Part shown: piece after piece, positions 9,347-18,554 of the stretch
Position numbering within the stretch: the stretch's first letter is position 1
Layout: each line of letters starts with the position of its first letter
Source of the DNA: Streptomyces sp. NBC_00223
Lineage (GTDB): Bacteria > Actinomycetota > Actinomycetes > Streptomycetales > Streptomycetaceae
NCBI RefSeq assembly: GCF_036199905.1
Contig: NZ_CP108109.1
Span: 3,643,501-3,707,500 of the forward strand
Direction of reading: 5' to 3'
Length of the DNA stretch: 64,000 nucleotides
The notes under the pieces: generated by a model
The model's database searches: none
Told to the model about the DNA's origin: nothing
What the model saw: the letters and a program-made list of their open reading frames with translations, nothing else
Position numbers and translations under genes: made by a program

Positions 9347-12300
9347 TGCCCGCCGCCACCCGTACCGCTCTGGCCTTCACCACCGTCACCACGGTCGGCG
9401 GGCTGCTCCCCTCCGACATGCTGCTGCGCATCGCCGAGGCGCGGAACCTGCCGGGCACCAGGCCAGCTGACTACGGCCTGCCCGCGTCGGTACCCGTACG
9501 GGACGAGGCCGAGCGCGCCTGGGAATACCTCAAGCCGCTCTGGCGCGACCTGCGTTCAGCCCTGCCCTCCGATCCCACGACCGGGGCGCCCGCCGCCGAC
9601 CCGACCGGCCGGGCCAGTACCGACTGGCTCGCCCAGCTCTTCCGCAAGCTGGACTTCGGCACGCTGTCAGAAGTCGGCCCAGCCGGCATCCCCGCCGACT
9701 CCGACCCGGACAAGCGCTTCCCCGTCTCCCACCGCCACGGCCCGGCCCTCGTCCACCTGATCCCCTGGAACCAGGAACTCGACAAGCGACCGGCCCCCGG
9801 TCAGCTCCCCGCGCAGTCCATGCTCCAGGACTGCCTCAACCGCACCGAGGCCCACCTGTGGGCGGTCCTCACCAACGGCCGCCGCCTGCGGCTGCTGCGC
9901 GACTCGTCGTCCTTCGCGACGGCCGCGTACGTCGAGTTCGACCTAGAGGCCATCTTCGACGGTGAGCTGTTCAGCGAGTTCGTGCTGCTCTACGCAGTTC
10001 TGCACGCGTCCCGGTTCACGGTGCCGGAAGGGGCGGCAGCGTCGGGGTGCTGGCTGGAGAAGTGGCGCGGCGAGGCCGTCACTTCGGGCGCCCGCGCCCT
10101 GGACCAGCTGCGCCTGGGCGTGCAGAACGCGCTGACGACGCTCGGCACCGGCTTCCTGCGCCACCCGGACAATGCCCGGCTGCGCGAGGACACCGACCCG
10201 AAGGCACTTCGGGACGCCCTGCTGCGCCTGGTCTACCGTCTGCTATTCGTCTTCGTCGCCGAGGACCGCGACGCTCTGCTCGACCCGGAGGCCGACGAGC
10301 GGCAACGGGAGGCGTACGAAAGGTACTTCTCCTCGGCCCGGCTGCGTCAGCGGGCCCGCCGCCGCCAGGGCACGGCCCACGGCGACCAGTACGAGGCCCT
10401 GCGCATCGTCCTGGCTGCCCTCGGCGCCGAGGGTGGCCGCCCCGAACTGGGATTGCCCGGCCTTGGCGGCCTTTTCTCCCACGCGGACGCCGACACCCCA
10501 CTCGACGGCCTGAAGCTGTCCAACGAGGCGCTGCTGACCGCCGTCCGCCACCTCGCCCAGGTCCGCGACTCGGGCGCGCGCCGCTGGCGCCCCGTCGACT
10601 ACCGCCACCTGGACGCGGAGGAGCTGGGCTCGGTCTACGAGTCCCTGTTGGAGCTGGAGCCCAAGCACTCGGCGGCGGACCGCAGCTTCGAACTGATCGA
10701 GGTCGCGGGGAACAGCCGTAAGACAACGGGTAGTTACTACACTCCGTCGTCACTGATCGAGTGCCTACTGGATACGACGCTCGACCCGGTGATAGACGAC
10801 GCGGTCAAGCGCGGCGAGAAGATCACCGCCGAGGCGGGCCACGCCGACCCGGCCGACGACATCGTCTCCGAGCTACTGTCCCTAACCGTCTGCGACCCCG
10901 CTTGCGGTTCCGGCCACTTCCTGGTTGCCTCGGCCCGCCGCATCGCCAAGCGCGTGGCATCGGTCCGCGAGCGCAACCCGGAGCCCACGGTCGACGCCGT
11001 GCGACACGCCCTGCATGAGGTCGTCGCCCGCTGCATCTACGGCGTCGACCTCAACCCGATGGCTGTGGACTTGGCGAAGGTCTCCCTGTGGTTGGAAGCC
11101 CTGGAGCCCGGCAAGGCACTGGGATTCCTGGACGCGCACATCCGACACGGCAACGGCCTGATCGGCGCGACACCGAAGCTGCTGGTAGGCGGCGTTCCGG
11201 ACGAAGCGTTCAAGCCGATCGAGGGCGACGACAAGAAGTACGCGGCCGGTCTCGTCAAGCGCAACAAGTCCCAGCGGCGCGGCCAGGACGAGCTGGCATT
11301 CGACACGGAGACGCTGCCCGGCAACGAGCACTACGCCACTTCCCTGGCCCGGATCACCACCGCCCGCGCCGACCTCCTGGAGCACGTCCGCGCCCAGGAG
11401 GACGCGTACCGGGCATACGTCGAGTCCAGCGTGTACGTCCAGGACCTGCACGCCGCCGACGCGTGGTGCGCGGCCTTCGTCTGGCCCAAGCACGAGGGTG
11501 CGCCCGAGGCCCCGACCGACCAGGTCTTCCGCGCCCTGCGCTCCCGCGACCAGGCGGCCGTCCCCGACGTCACTCACGCCGAGATCCTGCGGCTGCGCGA
11601 CCAGTACCACTTCTTCCACTGGCACCTGGAGTTCCCGGAGGTGTTCGCCGTCCCGGAGTCGGGCACCGGGGTCCAGCCGGGGACGGGATGGGCCGGCGGC
11701 TTCGCCGCGGTGGTGGGGAACCCGCCGTGGGAGCGGGTCAAGCTCCAGGAACAGGAGTTCTTTGCGCAGCGCGACCCGCGTATCGCGGAGGCCACAAACG
11801 CCGCTGCTCGCAAAAAGCTTATCGCCGCCCTGCGCAACGACCCGGACGGGGCACGCCTATTCGCCGAGTTCGGCTCAGCCAAGCGCCGCGCGGAGGGCGA
11901 GAGCCACTTCCTCCGCATGAGCAACCGTTTCCCCCTGAACGGGCGCGGCGACATCAACACGTACGCGGTTTTCGCCGAGACGGATCGGACGCTCACCGGG
12001 CCGGGCGGCCGGACCGGCGTGATCGTTCCGACGGGAATCGCGACGGATGCGACCACGCAGTTCTTCTTCAAGGACCTCGTCACGAAGGGGCACTTGGTCG
12101 CGCTCTACGGTTTCGAGAACGAAGAGCGGATCTTCCCTGGCGTTGACCACCGCGTGAACTTCGCCCTGTTCTGCATGGCAGGCTCGGGCTCCCCGGACAC
12201 TCCAATCTCCATCGCCTTCCGGCTCCGCCAGGTCGCGCAGATCACCGAGCGCGCCTACCACCTGACTGGCCGCGACATCCAACTCCTCAACCCGAACACT

Positions 12301-13467
12301 GGCACGTGCCCCGTCTTCCGTGAGCCACGAGACGCCGAGATCACCCTCGGCATCTACCGACGTGTCCCGGTCCTCATCGAGGAGGCTAAAGGTGCGGTCG
12401 GCAACCCGTGGGGCATCACCTTCATGACGATGTTCCACATGTCGAATGACTCCCACCTCTTCCGCCCCGATGCCCAGAACAGCGAGACCTTCGACGACCT
12501 CCTCAAAGCGGGCTGGGAGTTGGACGGCAACGTGCTGGTGCGCGGTGAGGAGCGCCTACTGCCGCTCTACGAGGCCAAGATGCTGCACCACTACGACCAC
12601 CGTTTCTCCACGTACGAAGGTGCCACGGAGAAGCAGCTCGCAGTGGGCACGCTGCCGCGCCTCACCGTCGACCAGCATCAGGATCCAGCCGCCACCCCGC
12701 TACCCCGCTATTGGGTTCCGGAGCAGGACGTTCCCACGGGCGAGTCCGATAAGAACAGCACAGAGATCGAGGAGGCCGGCGTCACTACGCGACTCAGCGG
12801 CAAAGGCTGGACCCGGAACTGGGTGCTGGGGTTCCGCAAGATTTGTCGGTCCTCGGATGAGCGCACCGCCATCACCTTCATGTTCCCCAAAGGTGGGCTG
12901 GGCGACTCAGGCAACATTCTGCTCCTCAGCAAGGATGAACAAGCGGGCCTGGTTTACGCCAACTCTGCCGCCCTGCCTCTGGACTACGTCTTGCGTCAGA
13001 AGCTTGGCGGGACCAACTTGAACTTCTTCCAGTTCGAGCAGCTCCCCTTCCTCGGGCCTGGCCAGCTTGCCCCACACGCCATGAGCCTCGTGCCTCGGGT
13101 CCTCGAACTCGTCTACACCGCACACGACATGGCCCCCTTCGCCCGCGACCTCGGCGACCCCGGCGACCCCTTCCGCTGGGACCCCGATCGCCGCGCAGTC
13201 ATCCGGGCCGAACTGGACGCCCTCTTCTTCCACCTCTACGGGATCGACCGCGAAGACACCGCCTACATCATGGACACCTTCAACGTCACCCGCGACAACG
13301 ACATCAAGGCCCACGGCACGTACCGCACCAAGGCGCTGATCCTCGCCGAGTATGACCGCATGGCCGCCGCTGGCCTGACTCTGGAGAACCCGCTCACCGA
13401 GGGCGAGCCCGGCGGCTATCGCTCCACGCTCACCCCGCCCCCCGGCCAGGGGCCCCGTCACGGCTGA
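9346..13467 (+). CDS. drmMI: Eco57I-type N6-adenine DNA methyltransferase, DISARM DrmMI-like
   Basis: A 1373-residue methylase starting at the ATG that overlaps the drmD stop. The S-adenosylmethionine-binding motif I is DPACGSGHF near residue 517, preceded by SGSYYTP-like TTGSYYTPSS, and the catalytic motif IV is NPPW near residue 794. This order is that of the gamma-class N6-adenine methylases of the Eco57I group. About 500 residues precede the methylase core and show no nuclease motif that I can identify; about 500 follow and probably hold target recognition. In class 1 DISARM this subunit marks host DNA so that the helicase complex spares it. Size and gene order fit DrmMI. The open frame extends far upstream through drmD, but that stretch is antisense-like shadow in another frame and is not part of the gene. 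Confidence 0.82.
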   Translation: MPAATRTALAFTTVTTVGGLLPSDMLLRIAEARNLPGTRPADYGLPASVPVRDEAERAWEYLKPLWRDLRSALPSDPTTGAPAADPTGRASTDWLAQLFRKLDFGTLSEVGPAGIPADSDPDKRFPVSHRHGPALVHLIPWNQELDKRPAPGQLPAQSMLQDCLNRTEAHLWAVLTNGRRLRLLRDSSSFATAAYVEFDLEAIFDGELFSEFVLLYAVLHASRFTVPEGAAASGCWLEKWRGEAVTSGARALDQLRLGVQNALTTLGTGFLRHPDNARLREDTDPKALRDALLRLVYRLLFVFVAEDRDALLDPEADERQREAYERYFSSARLRQRARRRQGTAHGDQYEALRIVLAALGAEGGRPELGLPGLGGLFSHADADTPLDGLKLSNEALLTAVRHLAQVRDSGARRWRPVDYRHLDAEELGSVYESLLELEPKHSAADRSFELIEVAGNSRKTTGSYYTPSSLIECLLDTTLDPVIDDAVKRGEKITAEAGHADPADDIVSELLSLTVCDPACGSGHFLVASARRIAKRVASVRERNPEPTVDAVRHALHEVVARCIYGVDLNPMAVDLAKVSLWLEALEPGKALGFLDAHIRHGNGLIGATPKLLVGGVPDEAFKPIEGDDKKYAAGLVKRNKSQRRGQDELAFDTETLPGNEHYATSLARITTARADLLEHVRAQEDAYRAYVESSVYVQDLHAADAWCAAFVWPKHEGAPEAPTDQVFRALRSRDQAAVPDVTHAEILRLRDQYHFFHWHLEFPEVFAVPESGTGVQPGTGWAGGFAAVVGNPPWERVKLQEQEFFAQRDPRIAEATNAAARKKLIAALRNDPDGARLFAEFGSAKRRAEGESHFLRMSNRFPLNGRGDINTYAVFAETDRTLTGPGGRTGVIVPTGIATDATTQFFFKDLVTKGHLVALYGFENEERIFPGVDHRVNFALFCMAGSGSPDTPISIAFRLRQVAQITERAYHLTGRDIQLLNPNTGTCPVFREPRDAEITLGIYRRVPVLIEEAKGAVGNPWGITFMTMFHMSNDSHLFRPDAQNSETFDDLLKAGWELDGNVLVRGEERLLPLYEAKMLHHYDHRFSTYEGATEKQLAVGTLPRLTVDQHQDPAATPLPRYWVPEQDVPTGESDKNSTEIEEAGVTTRLSGKGWTRNWVLGFRKICRSSDERTAITFMFPKGGLGDSGNILLLSKDEQAGLVYANSAALPLDYVLRQKLGGTNLNFFQFEQLPFLGPGQLAPHAMSLVPRVLELVYTAHDMAPFARDLGDPGDPFRWDPDRRAVIRAELDALFFHLYGIDREDTAYIMDTFNVTRDNDIKAHGTYRTKALILAEYDRMAAAGLTLENPLTEGEPGGYRSTLTPPPGQGPRHG

Positions 13468-13536
13468 CGCCACCACCCCCGGATAGCCGCAACCGCCGGC
13501 CGCCCAGGGCGAGGTCGCTTAAGGGAGGGGAACCCG

Positions 13537-14043
13537 GTGGTACGTCGAAGTCAGACCAGCAACCCGCGCTCGGTCGTCATACTGTCCTCGGGCACCGATT
13601 GGGTTACCCGTGCAGTCGGGCAGCGGCGTGGGAGTGGGGCCGAATTTCCTCTGCCCCGGCGGCAGGATGGGAAGCTCAAGGCGCTGCGGCAGACCATCGG
13701 AGAGATACGCACGGCGATCAACGCCAAGCGCTGGCAACAGGCGCGCTACATGCTCAGCCACGCTCGGGCACTCGTCAACGTGCTTCCCGCCGACCAGACC
13801 AAACAGGAGCGCGAGCAACTCTCGCTGCTGCGGAAGAAGTTCCAGGCACGCAACACGCCGGCCGCCAGTAACGCCCGCAAGGAAAGGCTGAAGCGCGCCG
13901 CGCGGGCGAACAGCAAGAAGTCGGCCGCGAAGAAGGCCACGGCACAAGCCAGGCAGAAGCCAAAGCCCACGCCAGCACCTGACCTCGGCAATCGCCAGAT
14001 CAACCGTGCCGCTCCCGGCTACGCCCCCACCGACGAAGCATAG
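13537..14043 (+). CDS. Small basic protein with histone-H1-like Lys/Ala tail, unknown function
   Basis: Up to 168 residues from a GTG at 13537, which lies behind a GGGAGGGGA ribosome-binding stretch. I do not recognise a family. Residues from about 45 onward have convincing GC-rich third positions and form a likely helical segment (GKLKALRQTIGEIRT), while residues 110-150 are rich in Lys, Ala and Arg (RAARANSKKSAAKKA), as in histone H1-like nucleic-acid-binding tails. The first 40 residues have poorer codon use, so the true start may be internal or the N-terminus may have been disturbed. It follows drmMI by 70 bases on the same strand and could be cotranscribed. A nucleic-acid-binding role is only a guess from its charge. 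Confidence 0.45.
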   Translation: MVRRSQTSNPRSVVILSSGTDWVTRAVGQRRGSGAEFPLPRRQDGKLKALRQTIGEIRTAINAKRWQQARYMLSHARALVNVLPADQTKQEREQLSLLRKKFQARNTPAASNARKERLKRAARANSKKSAAKKATAQARQKPKPTPAPDLGNRQINRAAPGYAPTDEA

Positions 14044-14133
14044 GGCAGAGCTGTAACCGCGCGGGTGCGCCGACCGCCCCGGCAGTCCAGCTCCGGATAG
14101 CACACCCTGAGATCTTCCCGGCAGATGGGGCTA

Positions 14134-14303
14134 CTAGTTCGGTACGTCCCGTGGGGCGGCGAACGTCGTGAACGCGGACCATGCGGAAGGGTCGAAAGTG
14201 AAGGTGGGGCCCTCGAGACCCGCGCGTGCGCGGCCACCTCGACGCAGGCTCCGCCCTCGCTGCCGCTGTAGCTGGACTTGAACCATTTCAAGGACTCGGT
14301 CAT
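14134..14303 (-). pseudogene. DUF397 protein, frameshifted
   Basis: The N-terminus MTESLKWFKSSYSGSEGG followed by CVEVAAHA is a textbook DUF397 start. The expected C-terminal half (GPTFTFDPSAWSAF, then TTFAAPRDVPN) is present but in a different frame, joined after a short loss around 14210-14220. DUF397 proteins are small Streptomyces proteins normally paired with an XRE-type regulator, as in the BldB/WhiJ-like systems; no such partner is visible upstream here. The gene therefore appears dead and orphaned, a sign of decay inside the island. A sequencing error could also explain the shift, but the missing residues at the junction argue for real damage. Confidence 0.75.
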
Positions 14304-14508
14304 CGCTGCTTACTCGTACATCGCCGATGTACGAGTAACAGGACTGGCACATCGCGATAACCCTGCGCGAAGCTGGCGTTCATGAAAGAAGACCCACAAC
14401 AAGCCATCGCGACGTGTTCGGACTGGTGACAGCCGGAGGTCTTCAGCTGGGCCAGCTACAGGGCACACTCTCCGCAGTTGTTGGTAGCCGTCGGAAGATG
14501 CAGCGTTG

Positions 14509-15291
14509 CTACTTCACATCTTTGGCCAGGATGGCCACGGCAACTTTTCCCACCACCCTCGTCAGGACGTAGTTGGTTGTACCGCTGAAAGCGACACCTA
14601 CGCCGGCTGGAATCGCCTTCGCCGCCGACTTCTGGGTGAATGTGATAGACACCCGCTTGAACAACTGCTTGATCGTGATCAAGGCGGGCCCTCGCAGGTA
14701 CTGGTAGACCAATTTCTCAGCGATCTTCTGGATCGCTGCTTTGCCACCCTTCGCCGCCATCTGCTCTGCAGAACCTGCCAACGCGAGCACGAAGGCGAGG
14801 TGCTTCTTATCCTCACTGTTCTGCTCGGTCTCGTACACCTCAACCAGGCACATGCACATGTCTACCTGGAGCTTGAGTGAAACGGCGATATCAGTGACAC
14901 CGCCACCCAGGACTGCGACCGCCGTCCCGACCCCCGGAATTACGCTCGGGGCTGCGGTGACCGCCCCGGCAGCTGCCGAAAACTTGGAGTATCGGCCGAT
15001 GATCTTGGCGGCTATCCGACGCTTGTCCTCCAGACTCTCGGGCTTCCGCTTGAACTTTTCCTGGAAAGTCGCATAATAACCGCCTACTAGCTCAGTGGCC
15101 GCCTCCGGTGTGATAACGATGGCCTCGACGGCCTTCTGGATCCGAGACGGTTCGAGCTCGTCCCCTGCGTGATTCATTACTGCCCCTACAGGTCCGTTGC
15201 GCCTCACGATGACGGCACCTTGCACTGCTCGTTCGGTTGTATGCAGAAATCCATTGGAGTTCGCCGCCGACCCCCCAAGCCTGACTTCCAC
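14509..15291 (-). CDS. EcsC-like protein
   Basis: A 260-residue protein. The GTG start at 15291 is supported by a GGAGG at 15300-15304, eight bases upstream; an internal ATG at 15177 is the alternative. The middle (residues about 95-130) is a glycine/alanine-rich hydrophobic stretch with PSVIPGVGTAVAVLGGGV, and the C-terminal half contains a second such stretch with IPAGVGVAFSGTTNYVLTR. This pattern of paired small-residue hydrophobic segments is typical of EcsC-family proteins, which are thought to be membrane-associated and are found in some phage-defence and toxin contexts. Its codon use is less GC-rich than its neighbours. Flanking spaces on both sides (14304-14508 and 15292-15561) hold no gene that I can support. 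The function here is unknown. Confidence 0.6.
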   Translation of the reverse strand: MEVRLGGSAANSNGFLHTTERAVQGAVIVRRNGPVGAVMNHAGDELEPSRIQKAVEAIVITPEAATELVGGYYATFQEKFKRKPESLEDKRRIAAKIIGRYSKFSAAAGAVTAAPSVIPGVGTAVAVLGGGVTDIAVSLKLQVDMCMCLVEVYETEQNSEDKKHLAFVLALAGSAEQMAAKGGKAAIQKIAEKLVYQYLRGPALITIKQLFKRVSITFTQKSAAKAIPAGVGVAFSGTTNYVLTRVVGKVAVAILAKDVK

Positions 15292-15561
15292 GAGTTCGAC
15301 CTCCGCGGGGGCCTAACCAACCTGTCAGACATTCAGTAAACTTGGGAAAGAGTCAACGCTTGCCCGCACCGAGCGAACCCTGTGCCCGACAGTCAAATCA
15401 CCGGCCATCACGCCAGCAGTTACGGATGGTTGATGAGCTGACGCGATGTCCCGCTGGTGAACCTTCTCCGCTGCAGGCCAGCGGACATCCGGGCTGGCCT
15501 CAGACGAGCGAGCGTCATCGCCGCAACATGATGCGACGAAAGCGGCTGTTTAGTCGAGCCG

Positions 15562-16674
15562 TCAACGCATAGTCACCCACCCTTGCAGCCCCTCCAAGTG
15601 CCTCGGCAGCTGGCTGCCCTGCCAGCCGAGCACCAGCTGTTCACGCGCCCGGGTGATCATGACGTAGTAGGCCATACGCAGGGACGCCGCGGTGGGATCG
15701 GTGGCGGCGTCGGTCTCGGTGTCGGCGATGACCACGGTGTCGAAGTCGAGGCCCTTGGCGCTGGCGCGGTGGACGAGGACGACGCCGGGGCGGGCGAGGT
15801 CGAGGTCGCGGTAGCGGCCGGAGGTGGCCGCCGAGCTGTAGAGCTGGGGCTCCTGGGCGAGGCCGGCGCGTTCGAGGCGTCGCATCAGGTCGGCCGCGGT
15901 GTGCAGTGAGTTGACGATGACACCGACGCGGTGGCGCGGCTGCGCCCCGGCCATAGCGGCGATGTCATCAACGAGGGCCTTGACGCCCGCATAGTGGCGG
16001 ATGACAGGAAGAGAGCCGCTACGGAAAGGCATGTCGGGCACGGGTCCGCCGGTGCGGAAGTGCTCGGCGAGGGAGGCGATCTCGCGGGTGTTGCGGTGGT
16101 TGCCGGCGACCTCGACGCGTCCGGTGGAGCGACCGAGGGCGTCGGTGATCTCAGCGAGGGTGGAGTTCGCCTCGGTGAGGCGCTGGCACTCGTCGGCGAA
16201 CACCGTGACCGAGGCGGCGGCTAGGCGGGCCAGCCGGAAAAAGCCTGGCGGCAGATCCTGGCCCTCGTCGATGATGAGGTGGGGTGTGGACGCGTCGGTC
16301 TCGCCGAAGGTGGCAGCGGCTCGGTGGGTGAGGGCCGTCCAGTCGAACCACCCGTCCTCGGTGCGCGGTGTGTCGCGGCCGAAGCGGCGCAGGATCCAGC
16401 TGTGAACGGTGGCGGCTTCGACGGGTGCGCCGGGGACCGTGATGCCCTGGAGGGTGTCGCCCAGGAGCTGACGAAGGAGGTTGGAGCGCGACAGCAGCAA
16501 GGTGGGGTGGCCGGTGAGGGCGAGATGGACGGCGCGATGCGCGGCGAGCAGGCTCTTGCCGCTGCCGGGCGGACCGCTGACGACATGGTTGCCCGTGAGT
16601 GGCAGGGCGTCCAGGCAGTCGCGCTGGGCCGGGGTGAGGTCGGGGTGGAGAACAGGGGGGTTCGCAGTGGTCAC
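15562..16674 (-). CDS. Short UvrD/DUF2075-like superfamily 1 helicase, DISARM-operon associated
   Basis: A 370-residue SF1 ATPase. Walker A is SGPPGSGKS (about 33-41), Walker B is IIDEGQD near 140, followed by the SF1 motifs VAGNHRN near 195, HRASAKGLDFD near 310 and ITRAREQL near 342. It is about half the length of UvrD or PcrA, lacking the 1B and 2B insertions, so it may act as an ATPase partner rather than a processive helicase. Its GTG start overlaps the stop of drmB (GTGA), which makes it the last gene of the sigma–drmA–drmB operon. In class 1 DISARM the gene following drmB is usually drmC, a phospholipase-D nuclease; this SF1 protein occupies that place but carries no HKD motif. Confidence 0.8.
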   Translation of the reverse strand: MTTANPPVLHPDLTPAQRDCLDALPLTGNHVVSGPPGSGKSLLAAHRAVHLALTGHPTLLLSRSNLLRQLLGDTLQGITVPGAPVEAATVHSWILRRFGRDTPRTEDGWFDWTALTHRAAATFGETDASTPHLIIDEGQDLPPGFFRLARLAAASVTVFADECQRLTEANSTLAEITDALGRSTGRVEVAGNHRNTREIASLAEHFRTGGPVPDMPFRSGSLPVIRHYAGVKALVDDIAAMAGAQPRHRVGVIVNSLHTAADLMRRLERAGLAQEPQLYSSAATSGRYRDLDLARPGVVLVHRASAKGLDFDTVVIADTETDAATDPTAASLRMAYYVMITRAREQLVLGWQGSQLPRHLEGLQGWVTMR

Positions 16675-18554
16675 GAGTGTCCTCCCAAGGCGACGGCGAC
16701 CGCGTACTCGCGGCTCGCGGTGAGGACGTCGGCGAAGTAGCCGGGGACGCCGGCGGAGCCGACGACCAGGGCGCGGTCGAGCAGGGTGTTGCCGGTCTGG
16801 CAGCTCGTCTCAGGCAGCAGGGAGCAGGCGTGGCAGGCGGCCCGGTTGAGGTTTCCGAAGCCCTGTCCGGTGTGCTCGGCGCACAGTGGGTCGGCAGAGC
16901 ACCAGGCGGCGGCTTCCAGCATCCGGACGAGGGTCTCGGCGAAGTGCGGGGCCTCGCCCTGCCGGACCAGACCGCCGAGGGTGCCTTCCGCGTCGCCGGC
17001 AGCCGTGTAGATCAGCAGTCCGTGCTGGCCGTACCCGGGTCGCCCGTAGACGCGTTCGCGCAGGCTTGCCGTGGTGTAGCCGGAGTCGAAGGAGAGCTGG
17101 CGGATGAGGAGGTGGGCGAGCGTGTGCAGGAGCAGGAAGCGGGGTGAGAGTTCGCTGCCCACGGTCTCGGCGAGCTGTTCGTCGCGGAACGACGTGTCGA
17201 GGTCCGTACGGATCCCCTGGACGTGCCGCTGAATGCGGGGGTCTCCTTCCCAGGCGGCCAGGCGCTGCTCGTCGAGGGTGAGGACGATGCCCTCGCCGTA
17301 GACCTGCGTCGCGGGCAGCCAGCGCAGGCGCCCACTGGTGTCGGCGGATACAAGGGTGCCGCCCGGGGAGTGGCGACGGAACCCGGTCAGTGCCCGCACC
17401 TCGCGGAGGCGGTCGGCGAGGATGATGCCGTCGATATGTGTGTCGAGGGTGGCCCAGGGCTCCTCGGTCTCACCGGCAAGACCGAGATCACTTCGGCGTA
17501 TCGCGAACTCCTTCGTAGGCTCCGGAAGTTCAACAGCATCGAAGGCGTACCACTCGTCGCGGCTCAGGTCGATCTTTTCGGAGTCCGGTTGACCGCCGGA
17601 CGGCATCGCCGGTGCACCCGTGGCCTCGGCGACGAGTTGGTCGATGAGGCTGTCGGGGGCGTCGGTGTCCTCCTTGATCATGCCGCGGAAGGCATCAGCT
17701 CGACCCGTACCGAGTGCGCCCAGCAGGATCGGCCAGTACGCATGGCTGCGGACGGCCTCCGCCGCGTCCTGCTCCGCCCGCGGGGGTTCGGCGGACTGAG
17801 GGATGTCGAGGGCGGAGTAGACGACCGGGTAGTACACGTTGCCGGCGGTGCGCTGGACGATGTGGACCTGCTGGCCGCAGGTGCTGTCCCCGTTCCAGGG
17901 CTGCCAAGGGTTGCGGCCCGAGCAGCGCCCGCCCTGGGGCCCGAGGATGTCGAGCAAGTCGCGCTCGGCGCCGCACGGCTTGCCTCCTCCGCCGGTCGCC
18001 CCGCAGCGCACCGAGAGGGCTTCGAGTCCGGAGGCGCGGTCGGCTACCCGAAAACTGAGACGGCGCGCCCTCCAGCCATGCCCCGACTCGGAGCATGAGG
18101 TCCGCTCTTCGGGCTTGAGCCGGGAATGGGCCCAATACCACCAGTCCACGTCATCGAGATGTCCGTCCGGACATATACGTACGAACCGCATCGGGGCGAG
18201 GCGAGGTGCGATGGCGCAGGACGTGCAAACGGGCGGCTCACCGGGCTTCTCGTTCTCGCGCAGGAATCGGACCATGGCCCGACAGGAGCCGCAGAACAGC
18301 CAGCCAGGGAAGCGCACATAGGGAACGCCGGGGCGGTCGAGCTGGTCGTAGCGGTCATTGAGGGTGTGCGGTGCGGCGAAGAAGCCGGTGACCTTCAGTC
18401 GGGCAGCGAGTCGTTCGGAGGGGACGGGGGTCTTCAGTTGCGGCCAGGTCTCGATGCCAGCGGCGACGAAGGATTCGCCCTGAACGTCGAGGACGGCGCC
18501 GACGCCGAAGGGCAGCACGGTCTGCGCCTGGCGGACCCGGAGTTTGCGTTTCAC
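16671..18554 (-). CDS. drmB: DISARM DrmB-like protein (DUF1998)
   Basis: A 627-residue protein beginning at GTG 18554 (VKRKLRVRQAQTVLPFGVG), overlapping the drmA stop by four bases (GTGA). An N-terminal zinc region has CGSC around residue 85 and CTSC about 25 residues later, followed by RFVRICPDGHLDDVDW, a signature that I associate with DrmB. The C-terminus holds the DUF1998 cysteine cluster: CSADPLC, then NRAACHACSLLPETSC. No helicase motifs are present. In DISARM, DrmB forms a complex with the DrmA helicase and is thought to block or sense incoming phage DNA. Both ends overlap neighbours, so it is translationally coupled to drmA and the SF1 helicase gene. An upstream ATG at 18734 is in frame but lies inside drmA and is unlikely. 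Confidence 0.85.
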   Translation of the reverse strand: MKRKLRVRQAQTVLPFGVGAVLDVQGESFVAAGIETWPQLKTPVPSERLAARLKVTGFFAAPHTLNDRYDQLDRPGVPYVRFPGWLFCGSCRAMVRFLRENEKPGEPPVCTSCAIAPRLAPMRFVRICPDGHLDDVDWWYWAHSRLKPEERTSCSESGHGWRARRLSFRVADRASGLEALSVRCGATGGGGKPCGAERDLLDILGPQGGRCSGRNPWQPWNGDSTCGQQVHIVQRTAGNVYYPVVYSALDIPQSAEPPRAEQDAAEAVRSHAYWPILLGALGTGRADAFRGMIKEDTDAPDSLIDQLVAEATGAPAMPSGGQPDSEKIDLSRDEWYAFDAVELPEPTKEFAIRRSDLGLAGETEEPWATLDTHIDGIILADRLREVRALTGFRRHSPGGTLVSADTSGRLRWLPATQVYGEGIVLTLDEQRLAAWEGDPRIQRHVQGIRTDLDTSFRDEQLAETVGSELSPRFLLLHTLAHLLIRQLSFDSGYTTASLRERVYGRPGYGQHGLLIYTAAGDAEGTLGGLVRQGEAPHFAETLVRMLEAAAWCSADPLCAEHTGQGFGNLNRAACHACSLLPETSCQTGNTLLDRALVVGSAGVPGYFADVLTASREYAVAVALGGHS

